This document shows, one piece after another, positions 1-9,457 of a stretch of DNA of 64,000 bases. The DNA comes from Aquiflexum sp. TKW24L (lineage in GTDB: Bacteria; Bacteroidota; Bacteroidia; Cytophagales; Cyclobacteriaceae), in NCBI RefSeq assembly GCF_023502205.1, contig NZ_JAMFLG010000017.1, forward strand, positions 38,678 through 102,677, in the 5' to 3' direction. Each line of letters starts with the position of its first letter. Positions within the stretch are counted from its first letter, which is position 1. Position numbers and translations under genes: made by a program. The notes beneath the pieces are model-generated. The model searched no databases and had not been told where the DNA came from. It saw nothing but the letters and a program-made list of their open reading frames with translations.

Positions 1-846
1 GAAATTTCTAAAAATGTGGAATGGAGATCACCTGCTGAAGGACTTTTGAAGAATGCAAAACAAGCTGCCAAAAATAATGACACCGAAAAAGGTTGGAGAT
101 GCCTCAAAGCGGCAGATCGCTTTATGCATTTTGGATTGGCCGAACATGCCCCCGAACTTCTGATTTCTAAGGAAAAATCCTACCTCATAGAGGCAAAGGA
201 TGAAAAAAAGGGGTTATCCAAATGGAGGAGAGATTCTATCATAGAATTACTTGATTTCAAAGAAGAAAAAGAACCAAATGAGAGTGAGCCAAGCGAGATT
301 AATAAAGAGATCGATGAGAGTAAAAAAAAGCTAATCAGAGTTTATAGAGTTATTGAAGCCAAAAGGCTCCTTGACGAACATTTTGATAATGTTTATCAGA
401 AACAATCGATTATAAAAAACAGGTTAAAATGGCTTTCAGGCATTGGATTTTTGGCCATTGTACTTTGGTTGATATTGTATCTTCCTGTTCCGATTATCCA
501 ATCCGAAGGGAATGACCCTTTTGGGATTGCCCTTGCAAACAACCCAATCAAATTTTGGCTCGCCATTGTATTTGCCGGAATTTTAGGCTCTATCCTCAGT
601 TCCTTTACCTCGGCCATTGGTTATGAAAAAGGAACGAGTATTCCCTCAGAACTTTCGAGCAATGTTCTTGCTTTCGCCAGGCTGATGGTGGGGGCTTTAT
701 CCGCTATTGTAATTACGGTTTTCCTGACTGCGGAAATACTAAATTTTCAACCGAAAAACTATGCCTTTATATTGGCTGTTGCGATTGTTTCAGGGTTTTC
801 GGACAGATTTTTGATCAGTGCTATTGAAAAAATGATCAAATCATGA
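1..846 (+). CDS. Membrane protein of unknown function, 5' end outside window
   Basis: The reading frame is open to the left edge of the window, so this is probably the 3' part of a gene; the only visible start candidate is a GTG at 16. The N-terminal half is soluble and charged (a Lys/Glu-rich stretch around residues 55-105 counted from that GTG). Four hydrophobic segments follow at about residues 139-161, 179-201, 219-243 and 250-270. The arrangement suggests a cytoplasmic helical domain followed by a compact C-terminal membrane domain. I do not recognise the family. The stop overlaps the next ATG (ATGA at 843-846), so the two genes are probably co-translated. Function unknown. Confidence 0.7.
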   Translation, partial: EISKNVEWRSPAEGLLKNAKQAAKNNDTEKGWRCLKAADRFMHFGLAEHAPELLISKEKSYLIEAKDEKKGLSKWRRDSIIELLDFKEEKEPNESEPSEINKEIDESKKKLIRVYRVIEAKRLLDEHFDNVYQKQSIIKNRLKWLSGIGFLAIVLWLILYLPVPIIQSEGNDPFGIALANNPIKFWLAIVFAGILGSILSSFTSAIGYEKGTSIPSELSSNVLAFARLMVGALSAIVITVFLTAEILNFQPKNYAFILAVAIVSGFSDRFLISAIEKMIKS

Positions 847-1553
847 TCAATCAACATCCTATCAAACCGTACCTTTTTCAAAGCGCAGAAATACGGTGGT
901 TCCTTCCTCCTACCTTGGAATGGGAAGTTGCTTTGGAATGGTTTATGGGTGATGATTACAAAAAAACCGATCCTATCGCTGATAACATTTCAGGAAAAAT
1001 TTTTTCCAACAATATAAAAAGAGAGGAATTAAGGACAGATGAGTATCTGATCATTCCCCACTGCACTTCTGTCGGTGTTAAAAAAAGACAGGGTAAATTA
1101 GAGGTAAAAGCTCAGATTGGGACACCGGAAAAATACATTCACAATTCAATTTCAGGAGAAATAAACTATTGGTTTAAATGGTCTTTTCAACCTTCAGAAT
1201 CAAATATCTCGATCATGAAAGAAGATTTGAATCTTTCAGGTGAATGGTTTAAAATATTTAAAGTCAGGTACTTATTGAAATTATCCAAGGTAAAGAATGA
1301 TATCATTGAAATCTCCCCTGAAGAATGGCCCGAGTCAGGATGTCAAGTCGAACTTACGCAGATTTGGAGAGAAGGTGATTTGCAAAAATGGACAAGTTTT
1401 GGTTTTGAGGCATTTGGAGGTTCTTTTCAAAATATGAAGGAAAATTTGACCGAATCAATCCTTTTCTTTCTATCAACTAGAAAAAAGACTTCACTGATAT
1501 TACAAACCGACAATTCCGTGAGTTATCCTGAGTGGATTCAGAATTTTAAATAA
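843..1553 (+). CDS. Hypothetical protein
   Basis: A 236-residue soluble protein with no signal peptide, no membrane segment and no motif I recognise. It is rich in Trp and aromatic residues (for example WFLPPTLEWEVALEWF near the N-terminus). It starts inside the stop codon of the upstream membrane-protein gene, which implies translational coupling and a shared role. No function can be assigned. It ends 167 bases before the probable start of fhs; that gap shows no clear terminator, so weak co-transcription with fhs cannot be excluded. Confidence 0.75.
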   Translation: MINQHPIKPYLFQSAEIRWFLPPTLEWEVALEWFMGDDYKKTDPIADNISGKIFSNNIKREELRTDEYLIIPHCTSVGVKKRQGKLEVKAQIGTPEKYIHNSISGEINYWFKWSFQPSESNISIMKEDLNLSGEWFKIFKVRYLLKLSKVKNDIIEISPEEWPESGCQVELTQIWREGDLQKWTSFGFEAFGGSFQNMKENLTESILFFLSTRKKTSLILQTDNSVSYPEWIQNFK

Positions 1554-1720
1554 TACAAATTGATACCATGTATGGGAAAGAAAATCCCAGTAATCTTAAA
1601 AATTCACAATTCAAGTCTTTGAACAGATATAGTTTCAGAGTTTTTTTCCTGCCGACACTAAAAGGATGTCACCAACTTATCAAAATTTATCTACTTTTAG
1701 ACCAACCCAAATATCAAACC

Positions 1721-3394
1721 ATGCACCTATCCGATCTGGAAATTGCCCATGCATCTAAGATGCAACCTATTTACCAAATTGCTGCCAAGCTTGGAATCGC
1801 CGAGGACGATCTTAGACCTTATGGTAAATATATTGCCAAACTCCCTCTAAGACTAATCGACGAATCTAAAATAAAGGGTAAAAAGCTGATTTTGGTCACA
1901 GCAATCACACCAACATTGGCAGGAGAGGGAAAAACCACCGCAAGTATCGGATTGGTGGAGGGACTCAACAAAATAGGGGTGAAAACAGCAGTAGTTCTCC
2001 GCGAACCATCCTTAGGTCCTGTTTTTGGGATGAAAGGTGGGGCAGCAGGTGGTGGATATGCACAGGTCTTGCCGATGGAATCCATCAACCTCCACTTCAC
2101 TGGAGACTTCGCAGCCATAGAAAAGTCCCACAATCTGCTATCTGCTCTTGTTGACAACCATATCCACAATCAAAAAAATACACTGAACATTGATCCGAGG
2201 AAGGTCATCTGGAAAAGGGTCATGGACATGAATGAACGTTCATTGAGAGATATTGTGACCGGTCTTGGCGGTTCCGCCCAAGGAGTTCCGAGAGAGTCCG
2301 GTTTCGATATTACGGCTGCCTCCGAAGTGATGGCCGCTTTGTGTCTTTCCGATGGCCTGATGGACCTGAAAGAAAAACTTGGAAACATCATTATCGGATA
2401 TACATATAACGATGAACCCGTACGTGCCCACCAATTCAAAGCCCAAGGCGCCATGACTGCTTTGTTGAAGCATGCCATCATGCCAAACCTTGTCCAGACC
2501 ATTGAAGGAAATCCGGCCATTATCCACGGCGGACCATTTGCCAATATCGCTCAAGGTTCCAATTCTGTCATTGCAACCAAAATGGGACTTTCTCTTGCGG
2601 ACTATGTCGTGACCGAAGCTGGATTTGCCTCCGATCTCGGCGGGGAAAAGTTTTTGGATCTCAAATGCCAATATGGAAACCTCAAACCTGACGCAGTGGT
2701 CATCGTGGCAACGATCAGGGCCTTAAAGAGTCATTTGGGAATACCATTTGCTGAATTGAAAAACCCAAATTCAGAGGCTGTAACCTTCGGTCTGCCAAAC
2801 CTCGAAAAACACATTGAAAACATGCGGCATTTTATGCTGGTGCCTGTGGTGGCGATCAACAAATTTGCAACTGATTCGGAGGAAGAAATTAAGATAGTCA
2901 TTGATAGATGTGAAAAATTGGGAATAAAAGTCGCCCTCTGCGAAGCTTGGGAAAAAGGAGGAGAAGGGGCAAGAGCCCTTGCCATGGCAGTAAAAGAAGC
3001 AGCTGAATCAGGAAAAAGCAACTTCACGCCTTTATACCGATTTGATTGGGGCATCGAGCAAAAAATAGAGATCATTGCAAGAAAAATTTACGGTGCTGCC
3101 GAAGTGGAATATAGCCTCAAGGCAAAGCAGCAAATCAAGCTTTTTCAAAAAATCGGTCTGGACAAATTACCTGTCTGTATAGCGAAGACACAGTATTCAC
3201 TTTCGGATGATCCAAAGCTTACCAACAGGCCTTCAGGATTTACCATCAAGATCCGTGAATTTGACATCGCAGCAGGTGCGGGATTTATCATTCCGATTGC
3301 CGGAACTATCATGAGGATGCCAGGATTACCATCCAAACCTGCAGCAGAAAATATTGATATTGATGCAGATGGAAACATCACAGGATTGTTTTGA
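1721..3394 (+). CDS. fhs: Formate--tetrahydrofolate ligase
   Basis: ATP-dependent ligation of formate to tetrahydrofolate, giving 10-formyl-THF for purine synthesis and one-carbon metabolism in the cytosol. With the start at 1721 the protein is 557 residues, the usual length of the family; an in-frame ATG at 1568 would add 51 residues that do not resemble it. The nucleotide-binding loop TPTLAGEGKTT lies at residues 63-73. The conserved stretch PSLGPVFGMKGGAAGGGY follows about 25 residues later, and the C-terminal GAGFIIPIAGTIMRMPGLP is also typical. The gene seems to stand alone. Nothing in it looks damaged. Confidence 0.96.
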   Translation: MHLSDLEIAHASKMQPIYQIAAKLGIAEDDLRPYGKYIAKLPLRLIDESKIKGKKLILVTAITPTLAGEGKTTASIGLVEGLNKIGVKTAVVLREPSLGPVFGMKGGAAGGGYAQVLPMESINLHFTGDFAAIEKSHNLLSALVDNHIHNQKNTLNIDPRKVIWKRVMDMNERSLRDIVTGLGGSAQGVPRESGFDITAASEVMAALCLSDGLMDLKEKLGNIIIGYTYNDEPVRAHQFKAQGAMTALLKHAIMPNLVQTIEGNPAIIHGGPFANIAQGSNSVIATKMGLSLADYVVTEAGFASDLGGEKFLDLKCQYGNLKPDAVVIVATIRALKSHLGIPFAELKNPNSEAVTFGLPNLEKHIENMRHFMLVPVVAINKFATDSEEEIKIVIDRCEKLGIKVALCEAWEKGGEGARALAMAVKEAAESGKSNFTPLYRFDWGIEQKIEIIARKIYGAAEVEYSLKAKQQIKLFQKIGLDKLPVCIAKTQYSLSDDPKLTNRPSGFTIKIREFDIAAGAGFIIPIAGTIMRMPGLPSKPAAENIDIDADGNITGLF

Positions 3395-3575
3395 ACAGCC
3401 TTTTTTCTTGAATTTTAGAATAAACGAAATCTGGCGCGACTACTCTATAAAAAATGTAATTTATTTAATTCTCACAAAAAGGTCATTTTTTGTATTTCAA
3501 AAAGTATCAAGTGCACGTAAATCAGATTTTATATCCGAAAAACAAAACCTTCAAAAAACACGTCATAGCAAGTAC

Positions 3576-3608
3576 TTTGGATTATGAAATCCAATTCTTG
3601 TATATTCG
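3576..3608 (+). promoter_or_regulatory. Predicted promoter with embedded palindrome
   Basis: A TTTG (3576-3579) is followed after 21 bases by TATATTCG (3601-3608), a good match to the Bacteroidota -33/-7 pattern (TTTG, about 19-21 bases, TAnnTTTG). It sits 25 bases before the ATG at 3634. Within it is an inverted repeat TTGGATT-N4-AATCCAA (3577-3594) that overlaps the -33 element and would be well placed for a repressor. Predicted by eye only. Confidence 0.45.
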
Positions 3609-3633
3609 TGGTCGCAATCAACCTTAAGTATTT

Positions 3634-4338
3634 ATGCTTAGAATTCTTTTTACTCTAATATTAAACATTTCTTTTATAGGATTTCTCAGTGCACAAGGAT
3701 CTAGAGACAATATTTCAGGCGGCTTCGGTTGGGGCATGATATATGCCGAAAACGCTGGGATTTACAAATACATGGAATTCAATTTGGAGCCCGCATTTTC
3801 CATTTCCTATAGTAAAGAAATCTCAAATAAATTTGACATCAAGGCCACAGTTGGCGGTCAGGTCTTGAATAGCGGAGAATTCAGGCCTTTGAACAGCCCC
3901 ATCATTATTGAATGGGGGAATAATGGACAGGCTTATTATTTTAAAGGTATGAGTTATTTTGCCGATGTCATGCCGGTGCTAAACCTCAATCCAAACACTT
4001 CAGGTGTCGGCGAGCCTGTCAACTTTTATGTTGGTCTTGGTGTTGGTGCCGTGTATTCGGAAAGAGCCCAGAGGGTGATGCGTGACGGTGTTCTTGAAAA
4101 CGGGATCTATATCCAGGGATTTGTAGAAAGATCAAACCAATCCACTATGATGGCTTATGTTCCGGTTAAATTCGGTATGGTTTCTAATTTTGAATATGAG
4201 TGGGATATTGGACTTGAACTTTCAGCTATGTTTCTAACAAACTCTGAGATAGATGGCAACAACATGCAAAACAAGCTCATTTACCCTGATATGATGGGGA
4301 ATTTTCAATTTTTTATCAGGAGATACATCAATAGATAA
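3634..4338 (+). CDS. Predicted outer-membrane beta-barrel protein
   Basis: A 234-residue protein with a clear signal peptide (hydrophobic residues 4-18, cleavage probably after LSAQ). The rest alternates polar and aromatic residues, with repeated Gly/Tyr/Phe-rich strands (for example VNFYVGLGVGAVYSE), and ends FQFFIRRYINR with an aromatic residue near the C-terminus, as in small outer-membrane barrels. I do not recognise a specific family, so a porin-like or structural barrel is inference. It has its own predicted promoter at 3576-3608 and a terminator at 4365-4396, so it is probably a single-gene unit. Confidence 0.75.
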   Translation: MLRILFTLILNISFIGFLSAQGSRDNISGGFGWGMIYAENAGIYKYMEFNLEPAFSISYSKEISNKFDIKATVGGQVLNSGEFRPLNSPIIIEWGNNGQAYYFKGMSYFADVMPVLNLNPNTSGVGEPVNFYVGLGVGAVYSERAQRVMRDGVLENGIYIQGFVERSNQSTMMAYVPVKFGMVSNFEYEWDIGLELSAMFLTNSEIDGNNMQNKLIYPDMMGNFQFFIRRYINR

Positions 4339-4364
4339 AGAAGTTGTTTTCCCAAAAAATTCAG

Positions 4365-4396
4365 AAGCCATTGGATATTTACCCAATGGCTTTTTT
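4365..4396 (+). terminator. Rho-independent terminator
   Basis: Stem AGCCATTGG / CCAATGGCT (4366-4374 with 4383-4391) followed by a run of T. It lies just downstream of the barrel-protein gene. On the opposite strand an AAAAAA run further out may give weak termination for the convergent peptidase gene. Confidence 0.8.
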
Positions 4397-4410
4397 GTGT
4401 ACTGAATCTA

Positions 4411-7242
4411 TTAATTTCCTGAAAGCTCATATTTTAAGGTTTTCCCTTTTTCCACAGCGGGAAGACCCTCGGTCATCCAAAGTGGTACCGGAGCTCCTTT
4501 CAGGTAATAATCAAAGAATTGTGACATCCTGACCGAAAGGTCTTTTCTGTTTTTCCTCAGTCTGAGATTATGGTCTTCTCCGTTGTATTGAAGTAACCAA
4601 GCCGGTTTATTCAACCTTTTCAAAGCCATAAACATCTCAATACCCTGGTACCAAGGAACGGATCCATCGTCATCATTGTGCATAATGAGTACCGGAGTAT
4701 TGACCCTATCCAAGGTAAACAAAGGAGAATTTTCAATAAAATAAAGTGGCTTGTCCCAAAGTGTCCCTCCTATTCTTGATTGCGTTTGCTCGTATTGAAA
4801 CATCCTGCTCATGCCCGTGCCCCACCTGATACCACCATAGGCGGAGGTCATATTTACCACTGGAGCGCCTGCCCCTGCAGCCTTGAACATGTTCGTTTTG
4901 GTGATTAAGTATGCTACTTGGTAGCCCCCCCAAGATTGGCCTTGGATGGCCATATTCGAGGCATCCACATAACCTCTTGATACCAAAGCCTGAACTCCCG
5001 GGATGATGCAATTGTAAGCACTTGGACCGGGTAAACCCAAATCATACTTAATGTCCGGCACAAAAACGAGATAGTCATTACTGACAAAATAGGGTATGTT
5101 GATTGTGGAAGCACTTGGCGCCGGTGCTCTGTACGAATGCAGTCCATCAGAATTTCTCTCGTAGAAATACACCAACATTGGATACTTTTTATTTGGGTCA
5201 AAATTATCAGGTTTGAAAAGTAGTCCCTGTAACGGAACCCCATCATTGGCAAGATAATCCACCAATTCCACAGATCCCCATTTCACCTGGCTTTGCTGTG
5301 GGTTTGCAGCTGAAATTCGATTCATAGATTTCATATCCATATCGGTGGCATATACGTCGGAATAATCCTGAAATGTGGATCTTCTGACGATCATTTTATC
5401 AGATTCTTCAGCCTTAGTCAAACCTGAATATCGATGGTCGGTAAAAACAATTGATTGCGGAAGGCTTGAACCTGAAATATCCCCTTTGAAATACCCATTT
5501 TTCTTATTCAATTCATGGAAGGCAGTCAAAATCAATGGCTTTGAAGGATCAATGCTTTCTTCTTCATTGTCTAGCTTTTCTCTTCGGAAAACAATTTGCT
5601 GCTTCTTTCCTTCGCCTTGTGTCAAGTTGATCGGTTGGGACTTTCCTGTTGGATCTATTCTCCAGATATCAAATCGGTCATAAACCACGAAACCCAAATC
5701 CCCTTTGATCCATCCTGCGGCGCCATTACTTCCGGGCAAGGAGGGTGAATCATGGAGCTCATCATAAAATTTACTGTTAATACCTTGGGTAAGGTTTTTG
5801 AAAACTTTTCCCTTGATATCATAAGTCAGCCATGAACTATCTCGCTCATCATACCAATACACATATTTTCCTTCGGGAGAGAGCTGAGGGTTTCCCGGGA
5901 CATCTTTCTTAATTAAATTTTTGGCACCTGTTGTCAAATCAACTAGGTACAAGTCTCTTCCGATCTGAATGTCCCAGCTATAATTTCTCCGGTATGGGCT
6001 TTCGTCAAAACCAAGTCCGTATTGGTTTTTAACTTTCTTATCTGTGACGATCTGTGATACTGTATTATCTCCAACCTGTATGATGTTTTTGGATTTCAGA
6101 TTATAAATGGCGAGAAATGACTTGTTCTGCTCCCTATTTTTATTCTTAAGCTGCATGGGCTGAATCTCCGCATCCTGCCATCCCCAAATATCAAGGCTAA
6201 CCCTATCTTCATCCAAAATAGTCGTATCATCCTCATATTGGAATGCAACATAATCAGGAGCTGTGCCAAAAAACAGACGGTTTTCATCATTTGAAAAAAA
6301 CAGACGTCCATTTTTGCTTACCATTCCATTAATGCCAATTGTGCCTTTAGTTGCTATTTTTTGATTTTTGTTTTGGGCTGTTTCAAAAAGATAAAGGTCA
6401 TAATATGGTTTTTTTGATTTTGCGGAATCCTCTGTAGCCAAAAATGCTAAATACTTGTTTTCTGGAGAAAAAGCCATTGAACTATATTCTGTTTTTCTTT
6501 CATCGATAGATTTGGAAACTCCAGATTTGAGATCCAAAAGAAAAATTCCCGCATTTTTTAAAGTGTCTTCTTCCGCTTTGGAATAAAATAAAAATTCTCC
6601 ATTTTCCGAGAAACCGAAAGATTTGACGCGGTCGAATTCGAAGGTTTGAGTCCCGCCAAGGTCTTTAACCAAAAGCCTTGTTCCATCAGTTTTCTTAGGT
6701 TTTTCAGGTTTAGGTTCGTTGACTTTAGTGGTATCTTCAGTTTCTTTTTTCTCTGCCTTTTTTGGCAAATCTTTCTCAAAATGAACTGCCAGCCAATTTC
6801 CTTTTTTAGAAGGAATTGCAAATGACTTTACCCTAGCCAATTTTTCCAATTCCCCGTTTGACATGTTCATAATAAAAAGACTGTCCTTGGGCATTTCGTC
6901 CGCTTTTTTCTTTTTCAGTTTAAGCGTTCGAACAGTGTCTGCTTGGGGCATGATTTTTCCAATTGCAAATTGACTGTTATTTGAAAAAACCCATTGGCTG
7001 ACTCGGGGAACGAAGTTGAACTGGGTAGGATTTTGGTGTGACGCAATCTCAAGCCTGCCATCACCTTCCTGAGGATTGACAATATATCCTATCCATTGTC
7101 CTGATTTGGAAATCCTTTCTGAGGAGACTGTTTCCCATCCATCATAATCTTGATGGGTCAGTGATCTTTTTTCTTGGGCCATCAACAAATTCGATGACCA
7201 AAAGAAAAAGAGAATAAGCTGAAATTTAATTAGGATTTTCAT
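4411..7242 (-). CDS. Exported S9-family (prolyl oligopeptidase-like) peptidase
   Basis: A large secreted serine peptidase of the S9 alpha/beta-hydrolase clan. Starting at 7242 gives 943 residues that begin directly with a signal peptide (MKILIKFQLILFFFWSS, cleavage after LLMAQ); an ATG nine codons upstream is less likely. The first two thirds should form the beta-propeller. The C-terminal hydrolase domain has the nucleophile in GQSWGGY (about Ser770), the acid in the HNDDDGSVP stretch (about Asp859) and the base in GEDHNL (about His891). A charged Lys/Glu-rich insert lies near residues 180-200. Likely periplasmic peptide degradation. Convergent with the barrel protein. Confidence 0.92.
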   Translation of the reverse strand: MKILIKFQLILFFFWSSNLLMAQEKRSLTHQDYDGWETVSSERISKSGQWIGYIVNPQEGDGRLEIASHQNPTQFNFVPRVSQWVFSNNSQFAIGKIMPQADTVRTLKLKKKKADEMPKDSLFIMNMSNGELEKLARVKSFAIPSKKGNWLAVHFEKDLPKKAEKKETEDTTKVNEPKPEKPKKTDGTRLLVKDLGGTQTFEFDRVKSFGFSENGEFLFYSKAEEDTLKNAGIFLLDLKSGVSKSIDERKTEYSSMAFSPENKYLAFLATEDSAKSKKPYYDLYLFETAQNKNQKIATKGTIGINGMVSKNGRLFFSNDENRLFFGTAPDYVAFQYEDDTTILDEDRVSLDIWGWQDAEIQPMQLKNKNREQNKSFLAIYNLKSKNIIQVGDNTVSQIVTDKKVKNQYGLGFDESPYRRNYSWDIQIGRDLYLVDLTTGAKNLIKKDVPGNPQLSPEGKYVYWYDERDSSWLTYDIKGKVFKNLTQGINSKFYDELHDSPSLPGSNGAAGWIKGDLGFVVYDRFDIWRIDPTGKSQPINLTQGEGKKQQIVFRREKLDNEEESIDPSKPLILTAFHELNKKNGYFKGDISGSSLPQSIVFTDHRYSGLTKAEESDKMIVRRSTFQDYSDVYATDMDMKSMNRISAANPQQSQVKWGSVELVDYLANDGVPLQGLLFKPDNFDPNKKYPMLVYFYERNSDGLHSYRAPAPSASTINIPYFVSNDYLVFVPDIKYDLGLPGPSAYNCIIPGVQALVSRGYVDASNMAIQGQSWGGYQVAYLITKTNMFKAAGAGAPVVNMTSAYGGIRWGTGMSRMFQYEQTQSRIGGTLWDKPLYFIENSPLFTLDRVNTPVLIMHNDDDGSVPWYQGIEMFMALKRLNKPAWLLQYNGEDHNLRLRKNRKDLSVRMSQFFDYYLKGAPVPLWMTEGLPAVEKGKTLKYELSGN

Positions 7243-7329
7243 ATTAACCTGACTGTTGATTTGATTCAAATAAAGAAAAGAACACGTAAAAATTCCTTAA
7301 GTTTTATTTTAATGGATTTTTGATGATAT

Positions 7330-7390
7330 AAAAAAGCCACAAAGCACATGATGTTTTGGGATATTTCCGTTGACACCAATGCTTAGTGGC
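7330..7390 (-). terminator. Terminator for the M14 peptidase gene
   Basis: On the minus strand the arms are near-complementary (plus-strand GCCACAAAGCA at 7336-7346 and TGCTTAGTGGC at 7380-7390, one internal mismatch region), and the transcript would then read into a T run. It lies just downstream of the gene ending at 7415. Confidence 0.55.
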
Positions 7391-7414
7391 CTAATTTATT
7401 CACTTTATATTTTT

Positions 7415-9331
7415 TTAATTCCCCAGCGTAAACTCCCTTTCAATATATCCGCCTCTTGTTGAAAGTAATTTCAACTTGCCTTTTACAGGTTCTTTTTGAT
7501 TTACTTTCACTTTGAATATTGCTTCTTTGGTCTCTCCTGCTTCTGTATAGCCTGTATAAATGGTTTTTTCATACAATTCCGGAGTAGTGATCTGGACTTT
7601 TGCATTTTCAAAACCTTTGGTAAGTTCCTTGTCAAAATCCAGCATCAACCTGTCTTCTTGAACGATTTTGACCCTTTTGGCCTGATCCAATGCTACAGGT
7701 AGTTTCCCTGAGTTGGTCCAAGAAACTTTGATCTCATATACATCGCGTGTCTTGGTGATGTTGATATTTTTGATTTCAATTTGCGGCAAGTCCATTGCCA
7801 TGGCAAGGTTGAAGAGCGACTGTTTTTTGATCCAGCTTTCTAATTGCCACGGTGGACCGTTTTGGCCAAAGAATTTTGGATGAAAACCACCGATTTCTAC
7901 CTCACCAAGTTGGGGATGGGTGAATTTTTCCCAAGGTTTAAAACCTTTAGAACCATTTTCCTCCTCATCCCATCGCATGCCATCATAATCATCACGCTCT
8001 CCATCTCCATCATAGTCTTTCATGGCACCGTTGTTCCATAATTCATCCCCATACCAAACTGCTCCATAATAGAAATATCCGAAATCAGGACCATGGCCAA
8101 ACAATGGGCTTGGCTTTAAAGGATCTCCGGTTAGCCTGTTTACTTTTCCTCTCGTGCTGTAGGTCTCATAGACATCACCAGCCCAAGGATAACCGGTAAT
8201 TGTCATGCCAAGGCTGTCATAGTATTCATAAATCAACCTGTCTTTCAAAAACATGGACTCGGCACTAGACGAAGTGGATGGCGGTCTCAAATGCATGGGA
8301 ACACGGGTATCCAAAGAATTGACAACTGAAATATTTGGATGCGAAAGCAACCAAAGTACTGTGGAGCGGGTTTCGATTTCGCTCATTGGGTACTCTCCTG
8401 CACCAAATTGGGTGTAGCCTCTTCCCGTTTCATCTCCACCTGTGTCCGGGCGCCAGTTTTCGGGGTAGTTTCTATGAAGGTCCAGCCCACCGATTCCATC
8501 TTCATTATATTTGCCGTCACCATCATTGTCAATACCTTCAGTATACATAAGGTAATCACCTTTGCCTTCAAACACTCTTTTCATCAATCGGCCTTTGGGA
8601 TCTTTGGGATCGATAATAAAACTTGCCTCCTCTTTTTCCTTTTCAGTGACAGCTTTTTTTCTCATCATGTGAATGACTCCATCCCCATTTAAGTCCTCTT
8701 CTGGATCCTCATCCAAAAGTCCATCACGGTCTGTGTCATGAGGTCGGACTGTACTTCTGTTTCTTTGTTCTGAGAAAAGGTACATATTAGTCCCGTCAGG
8801 ATTATTCTGGGGCCTTACATAAACAGTCTTAGTATCAATAAGCTTAGTGATGGCCGGATCCTTCCCATAGTTTTCCAATATGTGTTGAGTCAACCAAAAA
8901 ACGGCTTCACTCGCTGTCACTTCGCCACCATGACGACCACCTTCAAAATAAGCAGCCGGTTTGTCAGTATGTTTACCTGTTTTTTTGTTTGTGATTGTCA
9001 TTTGAAGGATTGGCCTTCCCTCAAAGGATTTTGACACTTCGTAGAGTTCTGTGATCTCAGGATACTTTTCTGCCCATAATTTGTACCAATGATACATCAC
9101 ATCCGGGGTGTGGTATATGTCAAAAGTCAGTTTCTCACCGGGAGTATATTGTACCTCAGGAAATTCATGTTTCTTAAAAAAAGACTGTCCATGTCTTTCT
9201 CCGGAAATTGTATAAAACTTAGCTTCTTTATCTTGTTCGGGCCACTTTTTTTCAGGAGTTAGCGATTGTGCAAATGAAAAACTTGTTGATACAAGCAATC
9301 CAAAAGCAATCCATAGTAGGGTTTTCTTCAT
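7415..9331 (-). CDS. Exported M14-family zinc carboxypeptidase
   Basis: A 638-residue secreted metallopeptidase. The signal peptide is residues 1-21 (ends SFSFAQ). The zinc-binding motif HGGE is at residues 134-137 in the stretch EGGRHGGEVTASEA. A motif GLDLHRNYP at 282-290 corresponds to the substrate carboxylate-binding Asn-Arg region of carboxypeptidase A, with His in place of the first Asn. Several Asp-rich loops (DTDRDGLLDED, DNDGDGKYNED, DYDGDGERDDYDG) look like calcium-binding dockerin/EF-type loops. The C-terminal 110 residues look like a beta-sandwich. It probably trims peptides in the periplasm or outside the cell, like the neighbouring S9 peptidase. Confidence 0.9.
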   Translation of the reverse strand: MKKTLLWIAFGLLVSTSFSFAQSLTPEKKWPEQDKEAKFYTISGERHGQSFFKKHEFPEVQYTPGEKLTFDIYHTPDVMYHWYKLWAEKYPEITELYEVSKSFEGRPILQMTITNKKTGKHTDKPAAYFEGGRHGGEVTASEAVFWLTQHILENYGKDPAITKLIDTKTVYVRPQNNPDGTNMYLFSEQRNRSTVRPHDTDRDGLLDEDPEEDLNGDGVIHMMRKKAVTEKEKEEASFIIDPKDPKGRLMKRVFEGKGDYLMYTEGIDNDGDGKYNEDGIGGLDLHRNYPENWRPDTGGDETGRGYTQFGAGEYPMSEIETRSTVLWLLSHPNISVVNSLDTRVPMHLRPPSTSSSAESMFLKDRLIYEYYDSLGMTITGYPWAGDVYETYSTRGKVNRLTGDPLKPSPLFGHGPDFGYFYYGAVWYGDELWNNGAMKDYDGDGERDDYDGMRWDEEENGSKGFKPWEKFTHPQLGEVEIGGFHPKFFGQNGPPWQLESWIKKQSLFNLAMAMDLPQIEIKNINITKTRDVYEIKVSWTNSGKLPVALDQAKRVKIVQEDRLMLDFDKELTKGFENAKVQITTPELYEKTIYTGYTEAGETKEAIFKVKVNQKEPVKGKLKLLSTRGGYIEREFTLGN

Positions 9332-9391
9332 ATCATTAAAGGTTGATGATCAGGATAAAATTAGGATAAGGCATCCCCCATTCCTAACCGC

Positions 9392-9425
9392 TCAAAAAAA
9401 ATCCCTACCGAACAGACGGTAGGGA
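9392..9425 (-). terminator. Rho-independent terminator
   Basis: Perfect 9-bp stem TCCCTACCG / CGGTAGGGA (9402-9410 with 9417-9425). Read on the minus strand it is followed by eight T. It ends the gene at 9458-9991 and isolates it from the M14 peptidase gene. Confidence 0.85.
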
Positions 9426-9457
9426 AAATTAAACTGAAGAGTTGATCGAATAAATTT

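Noticed and set aside
1568..1720. Longer N-terminus for formate-tetrahydrofolate ligase
   Set aside because: The extra 51 residues have no family resemblance; the ATG at 1721 gives the standard 557-residue length.
3354..3587. 77-residue frame running from inside fhs into the gap before 3634
   Set aside because: Composition is that of A/T-rich non-coding DNA and it overlaps the predicted promoter of the next gene.
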